Both the position numbers and the translations under genes were made by a program. Under the pieces are notes generated by a model, which saw nothing but the letters and a program-made list of their open reading frames with translations, was not told the DNA's origin and did no database searches. Of a stretch of 10,952 nt of DNA, positions 8,177 to 10,952 are shown one piece after another. Within the stretch, counting starts at the first letter, position 1. Each line of letters begins with the position of its first letter. Origin of the DNA: Candidatus Adiutrix sp. (GTDB lineage Bacteria > Desulfobacterota > Desulfarculia > Adiutricales > Adiutricaceae). Location: contig JAITBV010000107.1 of assembly GCA_031283395.1 (NCBI GenBank), positions 1 to 10,952 of the forward strand, given 5' to 3'.

Positions 8177-8205
8177 TTGTTAAAAACCGGTCATGTTTTT
8201 GTCAA
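8177..8205 (-). promoter_or_regulatory. Candidate Pho box: three direct repeats at 11-base spacing upstream of ppk
   Basis: Read toward ppk, TTGACA (8205-8200), ATGACC (8194-8189) and TTAACA (8183-8178) occur with exact 11-base periodicity. Read the other way, the units are TTGTTAA, CGGTCAT and TTGTCAA, matching 4, 6 and 5 of 7 positions of the E. coli half-site CTGTCAT, which also repeats every 11 bases. The 6+5 spacing also resembles Bacillus PhoP boxes (TT-ACA repeats). The cluster downstream encodes its own PhoB-like regulator, so autoregulation is a natural reading. TTGACA could also serve as a -35 element with a weak -10 TAACAA (8182-8177) 17 bases on, but that would leave a leader of only about 6 bases before the ATG at 8164. 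Binding itself is inferred. Confidence 0.5.
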
Positions 8206-8239
8206 ATTTTTTTAAACCCGGCGCCCCCGGCCAACGGGC

Positions 8240-8268
8240 TTGACCGGGCCGGGGTTATGAGCTAAAAT
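8240..8268 (+). promoter_or_regulatory. Sigma-70-type promoter for the lipoprotein-helicase unit
   Basis: TTGACC at 8240-8245 (5 of 6 match to the -35 consensus) and TAAAAT at 8263-8268 (5 of 6 match to the -10) are separated by exactly 17 bases. Transcription would start near 8275 and leave a leader of about 90 bases before the ATG at 8365. The -35 element begins 34 bases to the right of the Pho-box-like repeats, so a regulator bound there could touch both divergent promoters. Confidence 0.5.
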
Positions 8269-8353
8269 TCCATTTAGCCGTTTTTCGAATTGCCAAATGG
8301 CCGGCAATATTTATCCGGCGACCGCTTAAGGCCTGTAGGTGAGTACTTATTAT

Positions 8354-8359
8354 AAGGAG
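8354..8359 (+). promoter_or_regulatory. Ribosome binding site of the NlpC/P60-like lipoprotein gene
   Basis: AAGGAG, 5 bases before the ATG at 8365. It is near-consensus and fixes the start of this gene; the signal peptide begins immediately after. Confidence 0.8.
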
Positions 8360-8364
8360 TTTGG

Positions 8365-9540
8365 ATGCCTGAGCGCAAGGTAAAAGCCAAAGGCCGCCCG
8401 GGGGCCGGTCTGGCCCGGGCGGTTCCGGCCTTGGCCGTCGCTCTGACCCTCCTGACCCTGACCGCCTGCCTGCCCGCCGCGTCCCGCAACTCCTCCAGTT
8501 CCATCCATCAGGTCAGCCCCGCCCCGGCGGCCCTGGCCGAGGCCACCGAAACCCGGCCGGCGCCCGAGTTGGCACCCTACGGCCCGGCCATCCCGGCCGA
8601 AGCGGGCTCGACTCAGGCCGTGCCGGAGGTGATCCCGCCGGCCGAACCCGCACCGGTCCAGGCCGCCCTGTCCAGCTATGAACCGGCTCTTCCGCCCGGA
8701 TCCTTCACCTTCACCAGCGGCCTGATCGACCAGGACAACCTCCTGGCCAGGCTTTTCCCTGACCGCCTGGTCACGGCCCAGGCCGGGGGACGGCTTCTGG
8801 CGGCCTACGGCCTGGCCTCACCCCTGGAAGATGAAGCGGGCCTCTTTGAAGCCGAACGGCTCCCGACCCTGGAAGCCGCGTCGCGCCTGGCCTTACCCGC
8901 CTTTGACCAGGCCCTTGCCGATGCGGCCCCCAGCGCCGGCGAACCGCCCAGCGACCGCCAGGCCGAAGGCCGGACCAAAAAGGCCGAGGGAGAGCGCACC
9001 AGAAAACTTCTGACCGTAGCCTATGAACAGACCGGCCGGCCCTACAAACCCGGCGGACTTAATCCCGCGGCCGGTTTCGACGCCTCCGGCTATGCCCACT
9101 GGGTTTTCGCCCGCGAAGGGCTGACCCTGCCCAAGACTCCGGCCGCCCTGGCCGCGGCCGGAACGGCCGTGACCAGGGAAAACCTGCGCCCCGGCGATGT
9201 CTTGATCTACCGGAACCAGGCCGACCAGGCCAACGGCTGGCACGTGGGCATCTATTCCGGCCAGGGCAACTTCCTCCACGCCTCGGCCAAGGCCGGCGTG
9301 GTCACGGAAACCGATGCCTTCGGCCCTCAATACGCCCCCTACTTCCAGAGCGGCCGCCGCTTTTTCGACGATCCCGGAGCCGCCCCCCTGTCGGATAGCC
9401 AGAAAATGGCCGCCACCAGCACGGCGGTCAAGCTGGCCCTGGCCGAATTAGGGCCGAAAGCCAAGCCCGCCCCGGCCCCCCCGCCCCAGGCCGCCCCAAA
9501 AGCCGCCAGCCCCAAGGGCCAAAAAGCCGCCCCCAGGTGA
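8365..9540 (+). CDS. NlpC/P60-fold lipoprotein lacking the catalytic cysteine
   Basis: A 391-residue predicted lipoprotein. Residues 1-35 are a signal peptide: basic start, hydrophobic core, and lipobox LTAC with Cys35 as the lipidation site. Residues 49-112 are a Pro/Ala/Glu-rich linker, 113-210 an unrecognised Ala/Leu-rich region, and about 213-337 an NlpC/P60 domain. The domain shows GRPYKPGG at 224-231, GFDASGYAHWVF at 237-248, LRPGDVLIYRN at 274-284, HVGIYSG with the expected catalytic His293, and FLHASA with His305. In active NlpC/P60 peptidases the FD.SG motif holds a cysteine (FDCSG); here codon 9082-9084 is GCC, giving Ala240. The family normally cuts stem peptides of peptidoglycan; this one probably binds wall peptides without cutting, as known for the Cys-to-Ala protein RipD of Mycobacterium tuberculosis. 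The tail (345-391) is Lys/Pro/Ala-rich. Its stop overlaps the helicase start (GTGA). Confidence 0.85.
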   Translation: MPERKVKAKGRPGAGLARAVPALAVALTLLTLTACLPAASRNSSSSIHQVSPAPAALAEATETRPAPELAPYGPAIPAEAGSTQAVPEVIPPAEPAPVQAALSSYEPALPPGSFTFTSGLIDQDNLLARLFPDRLVTAQAGGRLLAAYGLASPLEDEAGLFEAERLPTLEAASRLALPAFDQALADAAPSAGEPPSDRQAEGRTKKAEGERTRKLLTVAYEQTGRPYKPGGLNPAAGFDASGYAHWVFAREGLTLPKTPAALAAAGTAVTRENLRPGDVLIYRNQADQANGWHVGIYSGQGNFLHASAKAGVVTETDAFGPQYAPYFQSGRRFFDDPGAAPLSDSQKMAATSTAVKLALAELGPKAKPAPAPPPQAAPKAASPKGQKAAPR

Positions 9541-10952
9541 AAAAAACCAGTCGCTCCCACCACCGGGAGCCCCCCCCGGGCCGCCGGGGCCGCCCCAGGC
9601 CGCGCCCGGCCTTTCGGCGAAAACCGCCGGGATCATCGCGGCCCGAACAGGCACAGCCTGAACAGGCACGGCCCGAGCCGGCCGGACCGCTCAAAATATC
9701 CCCCCTGGCCGGCCGCTGTCTGAGCCGCATCGGCGTTCCCGAACCGGGGCCCTTCACCCCGGATGAATTTCAAACCACGGCGGTAAGCCTGGCCACCACG
9801 GAAGACGTCATCGTTTCCGCCCCCACCGGCAGCGGCAAAACCTGGATCGCCGAGCAAACCATCTCCCAAAGGCTGGCCGCCGGCGGCCGGGCCTGGTATG
9901 CCTCGCCTCTCAAAGCCCTCTCCAACGCCAAGTTCCTGGAATTCGGCCGCGTCTTCGGCGAAGCCCGGGTCGGGCTTCTGACCGGCGACCACAAGGTAAA
10001 TCCCGAAGCCCCGCTCATCATCGGCACCACCGAGATACTACGCAACCAGCTCTATGACGCCATGAGCACCGGCCGCGACCTCGCCGTTGACCTGGTGGTG
10101 CTGGACGAGGCCCACTACCTCGGCGACCGGGAACGGGGCGTGGTCTGGGAAGAGGTGCTTATCTACCTGCCGGCCCGGGTGCGCCTGTTGCTCCTGTCGG
10201 CCACGGTGGCCAACGCCGAAGAGCTGGCCGCCTGGCTGGCCCGGAACCGGGGCCGGCCGGCCCGGGTGGTGACGGGCGGGGAACGCCCCGTCCCCCTGGC
10301 CGGGCTGGCCCTGTGGCCCTCGGGCGAAATGACCACCCTGGCCGAGGCGGCCCGGCGGGACGACCGCCGCCGCCGTCCCTCCTCTTTCCACCCGCGGACG
10401 CCCAATGCCAGAATCATGCGGGCCCTGGCCGAGGCCGACCTCCTGCCGGCCATCTTTTTTCTAAAGTCCCGGCTGGATTGCGACGCGGCCGCCGGCCGGG
10501 GCGGATCCCCGCCCCAAGAGACTCCGGCCCGCCTGAAGGCCCGAAACCGCCTGGTGGATGAATTTCTGGACAAATATCCCTTCCTGGCCGACCATCCCCA
10601 CCTGGGGGCCGTCCGCCGGGGAGCGGTGGCCGCCCATCACGCCGGCCACCTGCCCCACTATAAAATGCTGGTCGAGGAACTGATGAGCCGGGGCTGCCTG
10701 GACGCCATCTTCGCCACCAGCACCGTTTCAGCCGGGGTCAACTTCCCGGCCCGCACCGTGGTCATCCGCCAGAGCGACCGCTTCGACGGCCAGGGATTCA
10801 GTGATTTTTCAGCCACGGAATTCACCCAGATGACCGGGCGGGCCGGCCGCCGGGGCCGGGACCACATCGGCTTCGTCCTGGCCGTGCCCGGACCCCACCT
10901 GAACCTGGGCCTCTTGGCCGGCCTCATGAACGCCCCGCCCGACCCGGTGCGC
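9537..10952 (+). CDS. Ski2/Mtr4-like superfamily 2 helicase, N-terminal part (truncated by window edge)
   Basis: The first 472 codons of an ATP-dependent RNA/DNA helicase; the C-terminus lies beyond the right edge. Motifs: I SAPTGSGKT at 94-102, Ia SPLKALSN at 123-130, Ib GTTEIL at 163-168, II DEAH at 190-193 within DEAHYLGDRERGVVWEE, III SAT at 221-223, IV-region AIFFLKSR at 305-312, HHAGHLP at 367-373, V ATSTVSAGVNFPA at 393-405, VI QMTGRAGRRG at 431-440. The DE.HY..D.ERG.VWEE and HHAG.LP patterns are typical of Ski2/Mtr4-like helicases (bacterial relatives include HelY); the substrate is not known. I chose GTG at 9537, overlapping the lipoprotein stop as GTGA and followed by Lys-Lys-Thr, because no ATG precedes the conserved core; no Shine-Dalgarno is seen, so re-initiation is likely. 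Residues 1-50 are an Arg/Pro-rich, probably disordered tail. Confidence 0.88.
   Translation, partial: MKKTSRSHHREPPPGRRGRPRPRPAFRRKPPGSSRPEQAQPEQARPEPAGPLKISPLAGRCLSRIGVPEPGPFTPDEFQTTAVSLATTEDVIVSAPTGSGKTWIAEQTISQRLAAGGRAWYASPLKALSNAKFLEFGRVFGEARVGLLTGDHKVNPEAPLIIGTTEILRNQLYDAMSTGRDLAVDLVVLDEAHYLGDRERGVVWEEVLIYLPARVRLLLLSATVANAEELAAWLARNRGRPARVVTGGERPVPLAGLALWPSGEMTTLAEAARRDDRRRRPSSFHPRTPNARIMRALAEADLLPAIFFLKSRLDCDAAAGRGGSPPQETPARLKARNRLVDEFLDKYPFLADHPHLGAVRRGAVAAHHAGHLPHYKMLVEELMSRGCLDAIFATSTVSAGVNFPARTVVIRQSDRFDGQGFSDFSATEFTQMTGRAGRRGRDHIGFVLAVPGPHLNLGLLAGLMNAPPDPVR
9553..9570 (+). other. Short GC hairpin just inside the helicase start
   Basis: GCTCCC (9553-9558) and GGGAGC (9565-9570) are perfect 6-base complements around a 6-base loop ACCACC. 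The hairpin begins 13 bases after the lipoprotein stop codon and lies within helicase codons 6-12. No T-run follows, so it is not an intrinsic terminator. It might affect re-initiation at the GTG, but in such GC-rich DNA it could be chance. Confidence 0.3.
9642..9686 (+). repeat. In-frame 15-base tandem repeat in the helicase N-terminal tail
   Basis: Three consecutive 15-base units encode PEQAQ, PEQAR and PEPAG. The first two share the identical ten bases GAACAGGCAC (9645-9654 and 9660-9669); the third has drifted. It forms part of the low-complexity linker between the basic tail and the helicase core and may vary in copy number among strains. Confidence 0.7.

Noticed and set aside
8225..8254. 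Inverted repeat CCCCGGCC / GGCCGGGG as a possible terminator between the divergent genes
   Set aside because: The 8-base stem has a 14-base loop and no T-run on either side in the needed position; both flanking genes point away from it, so no transcript needs ending here.
8289..8308. Inverted repeat ATTGCC-N8-GGCAAT upstream of the lipoprotein gene, possibly an operator
   Set aside because: Only six bases per arm and a single copy; nothing in the window points to a regulator for it.
9541..9620. Very C-rich stretch after the lipoprotein stop, first read as an intergenic gap
   Set aside because: The helicase frame is open from the GTG at 9537 through this stretch with a plausible Lys/Arg-rich N-terminus, so it is coding.

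Overview
The window reads as a piece of chromosome from a GC-rich Gram-negative bacterium. A lipoprotein signal peptide, a PhoB/PhoR-type two-component pair and Proteobacteria-like Pst, Ppk and Ppx proteins all fit this. Gene style (many ATGA overlaps, a PhoR-type sensor placed after phoU) makes a deltaproteobacterium (Desulfobacterota) plausible, but I cannot prove the lineage from sequence alone. No mobile element, CRISPR array, rRNA or tRNA is visible.

Left and centre (1-8164, all minus strand): a tightly packed phosphate and polyphosphate gene cluster. In order of transcription it is ppk (polyphosphate kinase), ppx (exopolyphosphatase), pstC, pstA, pstB (phosphate ABC transporter), phoU, a PhoB-type response regulator and a PhoR-type sensor kinase cut off by the left edge. 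Three junctions are 4-base ATGA overlaps (ppk/ppx, pstC/pstA, regulator/kinase). The ppx/pstC and pstA/pstB gaps are 5-6 bases, phoU/regulator overlap by 20 bases, and the largest gap (43 bases, pstB/phoU) carries a strong Shine-Dalgarno sequence. This looks like one transcription unit joining phosphate import, polyphosphate storage and release, and phosphate sensing. The periplasmic phosphate-binding protein gene pstS is not in the window.

Divergent intergenic region (8165-8364): AT-rich next to ppk, with three hexamers repeated at exact 11-base spacing that resemble Pho boxes. Further right is a good sigma-70-type promoter facing right.

Right (8365-10952, plus strand): a two-gene unit. The first gene is a lipoprotein with an NlpC/P60 fold whose catalytic cysteine is replaced by alanine, so it is probably a non-catalytic pseudoenzyme. 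The second is a Ski2/Mtr4-like superfamily 2 helicase with a basic, proline-rich N-terminal tail, cut off by the right edge. The two are joined by a 4-base GTGA overlap.

How it may work together: under phosphate shortage the kinase/regulator pair would switch on the Pst importer and the polyphosphate enzymes, with PhoU linking transporter state to the kinase and probably restraining uptake. The Pho-box-like repeats would be the control point. The link between the pseudo-NlpC lipoprotein and the helicase is not explained by known biology and is the most unusual part of the window.
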